Assembly (NCBI RefSeq): GCF_004363955.1
Contig: NZ_SNZR01000011.1
Coordinates: 1,922,001 to 1,986,000, forward strand
Direction of reading: 5' to 3'
DNA from: Enterovirga rhinocerotis
Lineage (GTDB): Bacteria; Pseudomonadota; Alphaproteobacteria; Rhizobiales; Beijerinckiaceae
DNA length: 64,000 nt
Part shown: positions 1 through 8,938 of the stretch, in pieces
How positions within the stretch are numbered: position 1 is the stretch's first letter
How the letters are laid out: each line of letters opens with the position of its first letter
Notes under the pieces: generated by a model
The model's database searches: none
What the model saw: only the letters and a program-made list of their open reading frames with translations
What the model was told of the DNA's origin: nothing
Position numbers and translations under genes: made by a program

Positions 1-1832
1 TCTACAACCTCGCCGGCGCCCATACGAACGAGGCGCTGCAGGCGGTCGAGCGCGAGGTCTCGCCGATCCTCGCCCGGCATTGGAACGCGATCTATCTCGA
101 CCCCGCGCTGTTCCGGAGGATCGACGAGGTCAAGGGCCGCGCGGAGAACCTCGATGCCGAGCAGGCCCGCGTCCTCGACAATTACCACCGCGCCTTCCGC
201 CGCCAGGGAGCCGGCCTGCCTGATGCCGAGCGCCGGCGTCTCGCCGAGATCGCCGAGCGCCTCGCGAGCCTCGGCACGCAGTTCGGACAGAACGTCCTCG
301 CCGACGAGCAGAGCTTCGTCCTGCCGCTCGAGACGGAGGCCGATCTCGCCGGCTTGCCCGATTTCCTGCGCATCGCGGCACGGCAGGCGGCGGAGGAGCG
401 CGGGCTTCCGGGCCATGTCGTCACGCTCGCCCGCTCGCTGATCGAGCCGTTCCTGCAATATTCGACCCGCCGCGACCTGCGCGAACGGGCTTTTGCCGCC
501 TGGACCCGGCGCGGCGAGACCGGCGGCACGACCGACAACCGCGCCATCGTCGCCGAGACCGTGCGGCTGCGCGCGGAGCGGGCGCGGATCCTCGGCTTCC
601 CGAGCTATGCCCATTTCCGGCTCGAACCCACGATGGCCAAGACCCCGGAGGCGGCTCAGGGGCTGCTGCGCACCGTCTGGGGTCCGGCCCGCGAACTCGC
701 CCTCGCCGAGGCGCGCGACCTCCAGGAGATGGCGGATCGCGACGGCGCCTCCATCCGCATCGGACCGCAGGATTGGCGCCATTACGCCGAGCGCGTGCGC
801 AAGGAGCGCTACGATTTCGACGCGGCGGCGCTCAAGCCCTACCTCACGCTCGAGCGGATGATCGAGGCGGCCTTCGACTGCGCCTCGCGGCTCTTCGGCG
901 TCTCCTTCGTGGAACGGTTCGACATCCCGCGCTACCATCCGGACGTCCGGGCGTTCGAGGTGAAGAATGCCGGAGGCGAGACCATCGGCCTCTTCCTCGG
1001 GGACTATTTCGCCCGCCCCTCGAAGCGCTCGGGCGCCTGGATGAGCGCCTTCCGCCGCCAGCGGAAGCTCGACGGCATCGTCCGGCCGATCATCGTCAAC
1101 GTGATGAACTTCGCCGAAGGGGCCGAGGGCGGCCCGACGCTCCTCTCCTTCGACGATGCGCGCACGCTCTTCCACGAATTCGGCCATGCCCTGCACGGCC
1201 TCCTCTCGGACGTGACCTATCCCTCGATCGCAGGCACCTCGGTCGCGCGCGATTTCGTCGAGTTCCCCTCGCAGCTCTTCGAGCACTGGCTCGACGAGCC
1301 CTCCGTCCTCGCGCGGTTCGCGACCCATGCCGAGACCGGCGAGCCGATGCCGCCGGACCTGGTCGGCCGCCTGCAGGCGGCCCGCAAGTTCAACCAGGGC
1401 TTCGCGACGGTGGAATACGTCTCCTCGGCCCTCGTCGATCTCGACTTCCACCTCCTGCCCTCGGCCGACAACCTCGATGTCGGCGCCTTCGAACGGGCCT
1501 CGCTCGACGCGATTGGGATGCCGGAGGCGATCACCATGCGGCACCGGACGCCGCATTTCACGCATGTCTTCTCGGGAGAGGGCTATGCCTCCTCCTATTA
1601 CAGCTACATGTGGTCGGAGGTGCTGGACGCCGACGGCTTCGCGGCGTTCGAGGAGGCCGGCGATCCCTTCGATCCGGAGACGGCGAAGCGGCTGAAGGAC
1701 TACGTCTATGCGGCCGGCGACCGGCGCGAGCCGGACGAAGCCTATACGCTCTTCCGGGGCCGCCTCCCCTCCCCCGAGGCGCTCCTGCGTCAGCGCGGCC
1801 TCGCCCCGGTATCCCCGCAAGGCGAGATGTAG
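1..1832 (+). CDS. M3-family zinc metallopeptidase (oligopeptidase), 5' truncated
   Basis: This is a cytoplasmic peptidase of the thimet oligopeptidase/peptidyl-dipeptidase Dcp family, which cleaves short peptides. The reading frame is already open at base 3 and 609 residues are visible; family members are usually about 680-700 residues, so roughly the first 70 are outside the window. The zinc motif HEFGH is encoded at 1173-1187. The third ligand is probably the Glu at 1260-1262 in the sequence DFVEFPSQ, as in the family. The C-terminal region (FSGEGYASSYYSYMWSEVL) matches the conserved M3 tail. The next gene, an MFS permease, starts 154 bp downstream on the same strand. Dcp and OpdA (PrlC) types cannot be told apart here. 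Confidence 0.93.
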   Translation, partial: YNLAGAHTNEALQAVEREVSPILARHWNAIYLDPALFRRIDEVKGRAENLDAEQARVLDNYHRAFRRQGAGLPDAERRRLAEIAERLASLGTQFGQNVLADEQSFVLPLETEADLAGLPDFLRIAARQAAEERGLPGHVVTLARSLIEPFLQYSTRRDLRERAFAAWTRRGETGGTTDNRAIVAETVRLRAERARILGFPSYAHFRLEPTMAKTPEAAQGLLRTVWGPARELALAEARDLQEMADRDGASIRIGPQDWRHYAERVRKERYDFDAAALKPYLTLERMIEAAFDCASRLFGVSFVERFDIPRYHPDVRAFEVKNAGGETIGLFLGDYFARPSKRSGAWMSAFRRQRKLDGIVRPIIVNVMNFAEGAEGGPTLLSFDDARTLFHEFGHALHGLLSDVTYPSIAGTSVARDFVEFPSQLFEHWLDEPSVLARFATHAETGEPMPPDLVGRLQAARKFNQGFATVEYVSSALVDLDFHLLPSADNLDVGAFERASLDAIGMPEAITMRHRTPHFTHVFSGEGYASSYYSYMWSEVLDADGFAAFEEAGDPFDPETAKRLKDYVYAAGDRREPDEAYTLFRGRLPSPEALLRQRGLAPVSPQGEM

Positions 1833-1986
1833 ACGCGTCTCCGGAGCCGGCGAACGCTCCAGACGACCGGCGCGGGCGACGATGGCGCCGCGCCCGGCGC
1901 ATGGCTTCGCCGCGCGAGCCCCGTCGCGGGGAACGATCCGCTCTGATACTGCTCGTCGGTAGAAGAACGATCGCAGGAGGAACGCC

Positions 1987-3282
1987 ATGCGGGACGGCCA
2001 CGGCCTCTCGCCCTTCGACGTGGGCGACGACGGCCCGCCGGCCGATGGGCGCGCCGCCTGGATGCGGCTGCTCGTGTCGCTGGCGATGGTCACCGTCGGC
2101 GGTGTCGGCATGTGGTGCGTGGTCGTGGCGCTGCCCGCCGTCCAGGCCGAGTTCGGCGTCGATCGCGGCATGGCCTCGCTGCCCTACACCATGCTGATGC
2201 TCGGCATCGCGGCCGGAGGCGTCCAACTCGGGCGTCTCTCCGACCGGTTCGGCATCATGCCCGTCGCGGCGGGCGGCGGCGTTCTCCTCGGCCTCGGCTT
2301 CATCGCAGCCGCCCTTTCGCCCAATCTGTGGACCTTCGCCCTGGTCCACGGCCTCATGATCGGCGTCGGCGCCTCCGCGAGCTTCGGACCGGTCATGGCC
2401 GACATCTCCTTCTGGTTCTGGCGTCGCCGCGGCATCGCCGTCGCCATCGTGGCCTCGGGCAACTACCTCGCCGGCGCCTTCTGGCCGCCGATCATCCAGT
2501 GGGTGATCGCCAATTACAGCTGGCGCACCGCGCTCGCGGGGATCGGCGTCGTCTGCCTCGTTACGATCGTCCCTCTGTCGCTCGCCCTCGGGCGCCGTCC
2601 GCGACGGCCGGTCATGCCGGACAGCATGGCCTCGGCCGGCCGGATCAGCCCCGCGATGGGGGCGCCGAGCACCCAGTCGCGGCTGGGGCTCAGCCCCTCC
2701 TTCGTCCAGATGCTGCTGATCCTCGCCGGGCTCGGCTGCTGCGTCGCGATGTCGATGCCGCAGGTGCACATCGTCGCCTATTGCGGCGATCTCGGTTACG
2801 GGCCGGCCCGCGGCGCGGAGATGCTGTCGCTCATGCTGGGCTTCGGCATCATCTCGCGCGTCGCGTCCGGCTATGTCGCCGACCGGATCGGGGGGCTGAT
2901 GACGCTGCTCGTCGGCTCGGCGCTCCAGTGCCTCGCACTCATCATGTACCTGTTCGCGGACACCCTCGTCTCCCTCTATGTGGTGTCGATCCTGTTCGGG
3001 CTGTTCCAGGGCGGGATCGTGCCGAGCTATGCGCTCATCGTGCGGGAGCTGTTTCCTCCGGGCGAGGCGGGACGGCGGGTCGGCCTCTGCGTCGCCTCGA
3101 CCCTCGTCGGCATGGCCCTCGGCGGCTGGCTGTCGGGCGTCATCTTCGACTGGACCGGAAGCTACCGCGCCGCCTTCCTGCACGGCATCGCCTGGAACCT
3201 CGTCAATCAGGGCATCGTGCTCTATCTGCTGATGCGCATGACGCGGCGCACCGCAATCGGCGGAAAGACCGTGCCGGCCTGA
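1987..3282 (+). CDS. MFS transporter
   Basis: A 431-residue inner-membrane permease of the major facilitator superfamily with about twelve hydrophobic segments. A conserved cytoplasmic loop 2-3 motif (LGRLSDRFG, residues 81-89) follows the second helix, and a polar linker around residues 195-225 separates the two halves. The ATG is preceded by AGGAGG at about 1975-1980. The substrate cannot be inferred. A serine hydrolase begins 21 bp downstream in the same direction, so the two may be co-transcribed and the permease could import or export that enzyme's substrate or product. This is an inference from spacing only. Confidence 0.88.
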   Translation: MRDGHGLSPFDVGDDGPPADGRAAWMRLLVSLAMVTVGGVGMWCVVVALPAVQAEFGVDRGMASLPYTMLMLGIAAGGVQLGRLSDRFGIMPVAAGGGVLLGLGFIAAALSPNLWTFALVHGLMIGVGASASFGPVMADISFWFWRRRGIAVAIVASGNYLAGAFWPPIIQWVIANYSWRTALAGIGVVCLVTIVPLSLALGRRPRRPVMPDSMASAGRISPAMGAPSTQSRLGLSPSFVQMLLILAGLGCCVAMSMPQVHIVAYCGDLGYGPARGAEMLSLMLGFGIISRVASGYVADRIGGLMTLLVGSALQCLALIMYLFADTLVSLYVVSILFGLFQGGIVPSYALIVRELFPPGEAGRRVGLCVASTLVGMALGGWLSGVIFDWTGSYRAAFLHGIAWNLVNQGIVLYLLMRMTRRTAIGGKTVPA

Positions 3283-3303
3283 CGGCCATCCAGGGAGCAC
3301 ACG

Positions 3304-4500
3304 ATGAGCGACGGCATCTCGATTTCCGACTCGATCGCCTGGGCGAAGCCGGAGGATGTCGGGATGTCGCGCGACAGGCTCGCGCGGATGGGCGAGCGGC
3401 TCGAGGCCGATATCGCCGACGGCTCGCTGCCCGGCGCCGTCGCCCTCGTCGCGCGGCGCGGACGCGTCGTCCACTACAAGGCCTATGGACGGCGCGACCC
3501 GGCCCATCCGGATCCGATGCAGCGCGATACGATCTTCCGCATCTATTCGATGACGAAGCCCATCACCTCCGTCGCCGCGATGATGCTCGTCGAGGAGGGC
3601 CGGCTCGATCTCGCGGCGCCGGTCTCGCAGTACCTGCCCGATTTCGCCAGGATGCAGGTCTATGCCGGCGAGGGGCGCACCGTGCCGGCGAAGCGCACGA
3701 TCACCATCCACGACCTCCTCCGCCACACCTCGGGCATGACGCTCGACTGGGGGGAGCGCGACACGACGGGGCCGATCTACCAGAAGAACGACACCGCGCG
3801 GCGCAGCCGGACGAATGCCGAACAGGCCGCCCTGCTCGCGAGCCTGCCGCTCGCCTGCCAGCCGGGCGAGCGCTTCGTCTACGGTCGCTCGACCGACGTG
3901 CTCGGCCACGTGATCGAAGTCATCACCGGCGAGCCGATCGCCGAGCATCTGCGCGCGCGGGTGCTGTGGCCGCTCGGAATGATGGAGACCGGCTTCCACG
4001 TTCCGGCGGATTTCGCGCACCGCATCGCGGGCGGGCACCCGATCGACCCGGATACGAGGGCGAAGACGAGCTTCATCGACCTCACCGAGAACCCGCCGCT
4101 CCAGATGGCCGGCGGCGGCATGGCCTCGACGACGGCCGATTACGCGCGCTTCCTGCACATGATCCTGAACGGCGGCACCCTCGACGGCGTCCGCCTGCTC
4201 TCCCCCGCGACGCTCGCCTTCATGATGAGCGACCATCTCGCACCCGATGTCGGCAACAACCTCGACATCCTGCCCGAAGGCTACGGGTTCGGCCTCGGCT
4301 TCGCCGTGCGCCGCGGCGGCGGCATCGCTCCGTTCCCCGGATCGCCTGGCGACTGCTTCTGGGAGGGGATCGCAGGCACGAGCTTCTGGATCGATCCCGC
4401 TCTCCAGCTCTACGCCATCCTCATGGTCCAGGCGCCCGGGCGGCGCGAGCGGTACCGGCGCATGTTCCGGAGCCTCGTCTATGCGGCGGTGACGTCGTAG
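3304..4500 (+). CDS. Beta-lactamase-fold serine hydrolase (class C / family VIII esterase type)
   Basis: A 398-residue penicillin-binding-protein-like hydrolase. The nucleophile motif SMTK is at residues 82-85, HTSGMT follows at about 141-146, and a Tyr in FVYGRS (Tyr193) fits the second catalytic motif. No signal peptide is evident, which favours a cytoplasmic esterase (EstB-like) over a periplasmic beta-lactamase. Such proteins hydrolyse esters or amides of small molecules; the substrate is unknown. It follows an MFS gene by 21 bp. Its stop is 19 bp from the stop of the convergent ku gene. Confidence 0.88.
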   Translation: MSDGISISDSIAWAKPEDVGMSRDRLARMGERLEADIADGSLPGAVALVARRGRVVHYKAYGRRDPAHPDPMQRDTIFRIYSMTKPITSVAAMMLVEEGRLDLAAPVSQYLPDFARMQVYAGEGRTVPAKRTITIHDLLRHTSGMTLDWGERDTTGPIYQKNDTARRSRTNAEQAALLASLPLACQPGERFVYGRSTDVLGHVIEVITGEPIAEHLRARVLWPLGMMETGFHVPADFAHRIAGGHPIDPDTRAKTSFIDLTENPPLQMAGGGMASTTADYARFLHMILNGGTLDGVRLLSPATLAFMMSDHLAPDVGNNLDILPEGYGFGLGFAVRRGGGIAPFPGSPGDCFWEGIAGTSFWIDPALQLYAILMVQAPGRRERYRRMFRSLVYAAVTS

Positions 4501-4519
4501 CGGGCGGGCCGCCCCGCCT

Positions 4520-5461
4520 TCAGCTTGCCTTCCGCATCCGGCCCGACGAGCGGGCCGCGGTCCGGCGCGAGGTCGAGGCCGGCTTTTTGCGCGCGGGGGA
4601 TTTCGGGGCGGCCTTTCCGCCGCCCTCCTCCGCCTTCCCCGAAGCCTTGGCCTTCGCGGGCGACGTCTTGGCCTCGCCCTTCCCCTGATCGGCCAGGCTC
4701 TTGCGCAGGGCATCCATCAGGCTGACCACGTTCCCCGTCTTCTTGGCGGCGGGGGCCGACTTGACCGGCCGGTTGTGGCGCTTGGCGTCGATGATCGCGA
4801 GCAGCGCATCCTGGTAGCGGTCCTCGAACTGCTTCGGGTCGAAATGCGCCATCTTGCGGCCGATGATGTGGGTCGCGAGATCGAGCATCTCGTCCGGCAC
4901 ATCCTTGTCCGCGATGTCCTCGAAGACCTCCTCGTCGGCCCGGACCTCGTAGGCGTAGCGCAGGGTCGTCGCGACGAGCCCCTTCCCCCGCGGCTCGAGC
5001 AGGATCGGCCGCTCGCGCCGGTAGAGCACGACGCGCCCGATGCCGCAGACGCCCTTCTCGCGCATCGCCTCGCGGATGACGGAGAAGGCCTCCTCCGCCA
5101 TCGCTCCGTCCGGCGCGAGGTAATACGGCGTGTCGAGGAAGGTCTCGTCGATCTCGTCGCGGGCGACGAAGGTTTCGATGTCGATCGTGTGGTTCGATTC
5201 GATGGCGACGGAGTCGAAATCTCCCTCCTCCATCAGGATGTATTCGTTCTTGCCGACGGCGTAGCCGCGGACCTGCTCGTCCGCCTCGACCTCCGCCTCG
5301 GTCTCCGGATCGACCAGCCTGCGGCGAAGCCGATTGCCGGTCTCGCGGTTCAGGAGATGGAACGACACCCGCTCCCGCGACGTGGTCGCCGGGAAAAGTT
5401 GGACCGGACACGAAACCAGGGACAGTTTCAGATAGCCCTTCCAGTTCGCGCGCGCGGCCAT
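4520..5461 (-). CDS. ku: Non-homologous end-joining protein Ku
   Basis: A 313-residue bacterial Ku. It starts MAARANWKGYLKLSLVSCPV and contains the family hallmarks RRRLVDPETEAEV, ILMEEGDFDSV and YYLAPDG. Ku homodimers thread onto double-strand DNA ends and recruit the multifunctional ligase LigD. The conserved core ends near residue 245. It is followed by a Lys/Ala/Ser-rich basic tail, which in other Ku proteins binds DNA and modulates LigD stimulation. No ligD is present in the window, so the partner must lie elsewhere. The gene is divergent from the nucleotide cyclase gene (146 bp between starts) and convergent with the serine hydrolase gene. Confidence 0.96.
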   Translation of the reverse strand: MAARANWKGYLKLSLVSCPVQLFPATTSRERVSFHLLNRETGNRLRRRLVDPETEAEVEADEQVRGYAVGKNEYILMEEGDFDSVAIESNHTIDIETFVARDEIDETFLDTPYYLAPDGAMAEEAFSVIREAMREKGVCGIGRVVLYRRERPILLEPRGKGLVATTLRYAYEVRADEEVFEDIADKDVPDEMLDLATHIIGRKMAHFDPKQFEDRYQDALLAIIDAKRHNRPVKSAPAAKKTGNVVSLMDALRKSLADQGKGEAKTSPAKAKASGKAEEGGGKAAPKSPARKKPASTSRRTAARSSGRMRKAS

Positions 5462-5606
5462 GAGATACTCCTACTCGGGCTCGAACCGGGGCGACCCAAT
5501 TCGGCTGCGACTTAACGACTCGTCCGGGCGAGTCGTTCCGCCCGCTCCGGCACGCGCTCATCGGACGCTTGCGTCTCGCGCCCGGGAAGGCCAATTACGT
5601 CGTCGG

Positions 5607-6911
5607 ATGTCGCAGACGCCCCCTTCCCCCGACGAGCCCTCCGAGGCCGCGCCTGCTCCGACCGCCGCGGAGGCCGACGGGGGCGGAGCGTGCCTCGTGC
5701 CGCTCTCCATCCTCCCGAAGGCCGTCGGGATCCGGGACTGGCTCCTCGCGTCCACCGAGCTCCCGCAGACCCAGCTCCTCGCCGGCTTCGCCGAGCGACT
5801 CAACGAGATCGGGGTGCCGATCGACCGGCTGACGACGGCGATCGACGCGCTGCATTCGGAATATTCCGGCATCGGCCGGTTCTGGCGCAAGGGCGAGGGC
5901 TCGAGCCATCTCCTGTTCCCCTACGGCCCGGAAACGGACGCCATCTACGAACGCTCGCCGTTCGCGCATGTCCACCGGACAGGCGAGTGGCTGATCCTGA
6001 ACCTCGACGAGACGCCGGATGACCGCTTCGGCATCATCCCCGAGCTGAAGGAGCAGGGATTCCGGCACTACATCGTCATCCCGCTGATCTTCTCCAACGG
6101 AACGCAGAACGGCATATCCCTCGCGACCGAGCAACCGAACGGTTTCGACGATCGCGCCATCGGCCTGCTCCGCTTCCTCGTGCCCACTCTCTCGGCCGCC
6201 ATCGAAATGCGGTCCGTCGGGCAGAGGCTGGACAACGTGCTGCGGATCTATGTCGGCGACGAGCCGCATCGTCAGATCCTGTCGGGAGCGATCCGGCGCG
6301 GCCAGGTCTCGCGCATCCGCTCGGCGATCCTCTTCGCCGACATGCGCAGCTACACGCGCATCACCTCCGCGCTGACCCCGGAAGCCGCCGTCGAACTGCT
6401 GAATACCTTCTTCGACTGCCTCGTCCCTCCGATCGAGGCGGAGGGCGGAGAGGTCCTGAAATATCTCGGTGACGGCCTCCTCGCGATCTTCCGCGACCGA
6501 GGGGACGACACCGGCGGGACCGCGCAATCGGCCCTCAATGCGGCCATCGACGGGCTCGTGAAGCTGGAACAGGCGAACCAGGCCCAGGTCTTTCCGCAAC
6601 TGATCAAGGCCGGGATCGCGCTGCATTACGGCGAGGCCGCCTACGGCAATGTCGGCTCAGGCAGCCGCCTCGACTTCACCGTGATCGGCCGGGACGTGAA
6701 CCTTGCATCCCGCATTGCACAATTGAACAAGGCCTTGGGCGAGCCGCTCCTGATGTCCCGGCAATTCGCCGACCATCTCTGGGGCGATCCCGAACCGCTC
6801 GGCGACCACAGCCTGCCGGGATTCGAGCAGCCGGTATCGATCTATCGGCTGCGGCCGGCCGCTCCGCCCTCGGAGCCTCGGATCGAGGATCCCGAGCCGG
6901 CGGCGGCCTGA
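5607..6911 (+). CDS. Class III adenylate/guanylate cyclase domain protein
   Basis: A 434-residue protein. The first ~225 residues form a soluble region of no recognised domain, possibly GAF-like, and the remainder is a class III nucleotide cyclase homology domain. Metal-binding aspartates are visible in ILFADMRSYT (about residue 245) and KYLGDGLLAIF. The later motif FTVIGRDVNLASRI contains the Asp/Arg/Asn set expected of an active enzyme, and the Lys of KYLGDG plus this Asp suggest ATP as substrate. No membrane segment is seen. The frame is open upstream to 5460, but the ATG at 5607 gives the normal start; the upstream residues are Arg-rich and lie in the ku promoter region. It is likely a sensor-regulated cAMP producer; the signal is unknown. 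Confidence 0.86.
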   Translation: MSQTPPSPDEPSEAAPAPTAAEADGGGACLVPLSILPKAVGIRDWLLASTELPQTQLLAGFAERLNEIGVPIDRLTTAIDALHSEYSGIGRFWRKGEGSSHLLFPYGPETDAIYERSPFAHVHRTGEWLILNLDETPDDRFGIIPELKEQGFRHYIVIPLIFSNGTQNGISLATEQPNGFDDRAIGLLRFLVPTLSAAIEMRSVGQRLDNVLRIYVGDEPHRQILSGAIRRGQVSRIRSAILFADMRSYTRITSALTPEAAVELLNTFFDCLVPPIEAEGGEVLKYLGDGLLAIFRDRGDDTGGTAQSALNAAIDGLVKLEQANQAQVFPQLIKAGIALHYGEAAYGNVGSGSRLDFTVIGRDVNLASRIAQLNKALGEPLLMSRQFADHLWGDPEPLGDHSLPGFEQPVSIYRLRPAAPPSEPRIEDPEPAAA

Positions 6912-6966
6912 ACACGCCGTTCGGATGTCACGGCCGACGCCCGCGAGCCGGTATGGAGCGGACAGC

Positions 6967-6993
6967 AAAAAGGGCGGGATGGCGCCCGCCCTT
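6967..6993 (-). terminator. Rho-independent terminator of the small gene at 7027-7239
   Basis: A perfect 9-bp inverted repeat (AAGGGCGGG / CCCGCCCTT, arms 6970-6978 and 6985-6993) with a 6-base loop. Read on the minus strand, it is followed by a run of five T. It lies 34 bp beyond the stop of the minus-strand small gene. Confidence 0.8.
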
Positions 6994-7026
6994 CGAGACA
7001 ATCGCCGAGATCACCAAGACGCCGCC

Positions 7027-7239
7027 TCAGACGAAGTGGCGCTCGATCCGGCGCTCCAGGTCGTCCGTCATGCGACCGCCGCGCATTTCGATGTAGCGGG
7101 CGATCTCGCGCTCGGCGCGGCGCGTCTGAGCCTCTTGAACGGCACTCAGGATGCGGGCGAAGAAGCCGGACCGCTCGGTGGCCGAAGAGGAAACCTGGGA
7201 ACCAACAAAACCATTGAGCTGAACAGAAGCCGCGGGCAT
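7027..7239 (-). CDS. Small protein of unknown function (70 aa)
   Basis: A small charged protein. It starts MPAASVQLNGF, and residues ~30-70 look alpha-helical and rich in Arg/Glu (QTRRAEREIARYIEMRGGRM). The chosen ATG at 7239 has ACGGAGA about 8 bases upstream; the frame is open further to 7437, but that extension lies in the divergent promoter region of metZ. A good intrinsic terminator follows, which supports a real monocistronic gene. The C-terminal helix with a basic, Met/Gly-containing turn is reminiscent of short alphaproteobacterial stress-related proteins (DUF1127-like). That resemblance is weak and no function is claimed. Confidence 0.62.
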   Translation of the reverse strand: MPAASVQLNGFVGSQVSSSATERSGFFARILSAVQEAQTRRAEREIARYIEMRGGRMTDDLERRIERHFV

Positions 7240-7435
7240 GGATATCTCCGTAGGAACCGCGGGCGTTTCCTTCGTATGTTGCACTGCAATATAAGGGGAT
7301 GCCGTGGTTTGGTTAGGTGTCGTCTCGCAAGGTCGACCTGCGTTTTCCGCATGCCGTGACGCGTAATCAGTCAACGCCATGCCGTCAGAACATGCACGCC
7401 CTCTTGGCCGTGCCAACCCGCACGGTTTCCATCCC

Positions 7436-8635
7436 ATGGCCTTCCGTTCCCTGCCCCCCTCGCTCCACCCCGAGACCCTGCTCGTCCATGGCGGATCGTT
7501 GCGCTCCGAATTCGGCGAGACCTCCGAAGCGATCTTTCTGACCCAGGGCCACGTCTACGGCAGCGCGGAGGAGAGCGAGCGCCGCTTCTCCGGCGACGAG
7601 CCGGGCTTCATCTATGCCCGCTTCTCGAACCCGACCGTCGCGATGTTCGAGGCGCGCATGGCCGCGCTCGAAGGCGCCGAGGCCGCACGCGCCACCGCAA
7701 CCGGCATGGCGGCCGTGACGGCGGCCCTCGTCGGCCAGTTGAAGGCGGGCGACCACGTGCTCGCCGCGCGCGCCCTCTTCGGCTCCTGCCGCTACGTGAT
7801 CGAGGAGTTCCTGCCGCGCTTCGGGGTGGAATCCACCCTGGTCGACGGACGCGATCTCGATGCCTGGAAAAGAGGCATCCGCCCGAACACCAAGACATTA
7901 TTCCTCGAAAGCCCGGCCAATCCGACGCTCGACCTCGTCGACATCGCGGCCGTCGCCCGCATCGCGAAAGCGGCCGGGGCGACGCTCGTCGTCGACAACG
8001 TCTTCGCGACGCCGCTCTTCCAGAAGCCGCTCGAACTCGGGGCCGATTGCGTCGTGTATTCGGCGACCAAGCATATCGACGGCCAAGGGCGCTGCCTCGG
8101 CGGGGTGATCCTCGCCTCGGCCGCGTTCATCGACGCCCATATCCAGACCTATCTGCGCCAGACCGGGCCGGCCATGTCGCCCTTCAACGCCTGGGTGCTG
8201 CTCAAGGCGCTGGAGACGCTGCCCCTGCGCATCCGCCAGCAGGCGGCGAGCGCGGCCCACATCGCCGACGGCCTCGCGGGTTCGGCGGGGATCGCCCGGC
8301 TCGTCTATCCCGGCCGGCCGGACCACCCCCAGGCCGATCTCGTCGCGCGCCAGATGACGGGCGGCTCGACCCTGATCGCGCTCGAGATCGACGGCGGCAA
8401 GGCTGCGGCCTTCCGGTTCCTCAACGCGCTGCGGCTCGTGCTGATCTCGAACAACCTCGGGGATGCGAAGAGCCTCATCACCCACCCGGCGACGACGACC
8501 CACCAACGGTTCACCCCGCAAGCCCGCGCCGAGATGGGCGTCGGCGAGGGCCTCGTCCGGCTCTCGGTCGGCCTCGAACATGCGGACGACATCCTGACGG
8601 ATCTGAAACAGGCCCTCGCGGCGTCGCGGGCCTGA
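7436..8635 (+). CDS. metZ: O-succinylhomoserine sulfhydrylase
   Basis: A 399-residue PLP enzyme of the Cys/Met metabolism family. It makes homocysteine directly from O-succinylhomoserine and sulfide in methionine biosynthesis. The PLP lysine is Lys212 in SATKHIDGQGR. The GFIYARFSNPTV and FLESPANPTLDLVDI blocks are typical of MetZ rather than cystathionine lyases. The ATG at 7436 gives MAFRSLPPSLHPETLLVHGG and the family's usual length; the frame is open to 7379. No SAM-II-type riboswitch could be recognised in the 196-bp leader. It is divergent from the small gene at 7027-7239. Confidence 0.93.
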   Translation: MAFRSLPPSLHPETLLVHGGSLRSEFGETSEAIFLTQGHVYGSAEESERRFSGDEPGFIYARFSNPTVAMFEARMAALEGAEAARATATGMAAVTAALVGQLKAGDHVLAARALFGSCRYVIEEFLPRFGVESTLVDGRDLDAWKRGIRPNTKTLFLESPANPTLDLVDIAAVARIAKAAGATLVVDNVFATPLFQKPLELGADCVVYSATKHIDGQGRCLGGVILASAAFIDAHIQTYLRQTGPAMSPFNAWVLLKALETLPLRIRQQAASAAHIADGLAGSAGIARLVYPGRPDHPQADLVARQMTGGSTLIALEIDGGKAAAFRFLNALRLVLISNNLGDAKSLITHPATTTHQRFTPQARAEMGVGEGLVRLSVGLEHADDILTDLKQALAASRA

Positions 8636-8799
8636 GAGACGGCCGGCCTCTGCACGACCCACCGGCCGAACCGAGATCGCTCATCATCGGGAAGCCCCAC
8701 CGGCGTCGACCCCCTCGGCAGCCTCGTCGGCGTTCTTCAAGGACGAAGACCCGGCTCCAGCCACCGTGAATTATCGGCGCCCGAAGGTTGCATTTTCAC

Positions 8800-8827
8800 T
8801 TGTCATTCACGCAGTGCGCGCTATATG
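8800..8827 (+). promoter_or_regulatory. Sigma70-like promoter for the 29-aa ORF
   Basis: A -35-like TTGTCA (8800-8805), a 16-base spacer and a -10-like TATATG (8822-8827) lie 21 bases before the start codon of the small ORF. The surrounding ~60 bases are clearly less GC-rich than the flanking sequence. This is recognised by eye only. Confidence 0.5.
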
Positions 8828-8848
8828 TTCATCCGACAGGAGGGTGCC

Positions 8849-8938
8849 ATGGCTCGAATCTGGATTAGCGCAGTCACCGTGTTCGTCGCGCTTCTTCCCT
8901 ATGTGGAAGCATTGGCCGGCCCGACCAACCCGCGTTGA
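8849..8938 (+). CDS. 29-residue hydrophobic peptide with strong ribosome-binding site
   Basis: A very short ORF encoding MARIWISAVTVFVALLPYVE followed by ALAGPTNPR. The ATG is preceded by AGGAGG (8839-8844) with optimal spacing, and a sigma70-like promoter lies just upstream. Residues ~4-22 form a hydrophobic helix that could be a membrane anchor or a signal peptide ending at ALA-G, which would leave only a few residues after cleavage. No homologue is recognised. Promoter, Shine-Dalgarno and hydrophobic pattern together argue for translation. Possible roles include a small membrane regulator, a leader peptide or a toxin-like peptide; none can be chosen. Confidence 0.5.
   Translation: MARIWISAVTVFVALLPYVEALAGPTNPR

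Noticed and set aside
1558..4713. 1051-residue minus-strand open frame opposite the MFS and hydrolase genes
   Set aside because: It is antisense to two clearly recognisable plus-strand genes and its translation is Arg/Asp/Gly-rich low-complexity sequence typical of a high-GC shadow frame.
7240..7435. SAM-II type riboswitch before metZ
   Set aside because: Looked for the pseudoknot-type motif common before alphaproteobacterial methionine genes; no matching conserved core was seen. A covariance-model search would decide.
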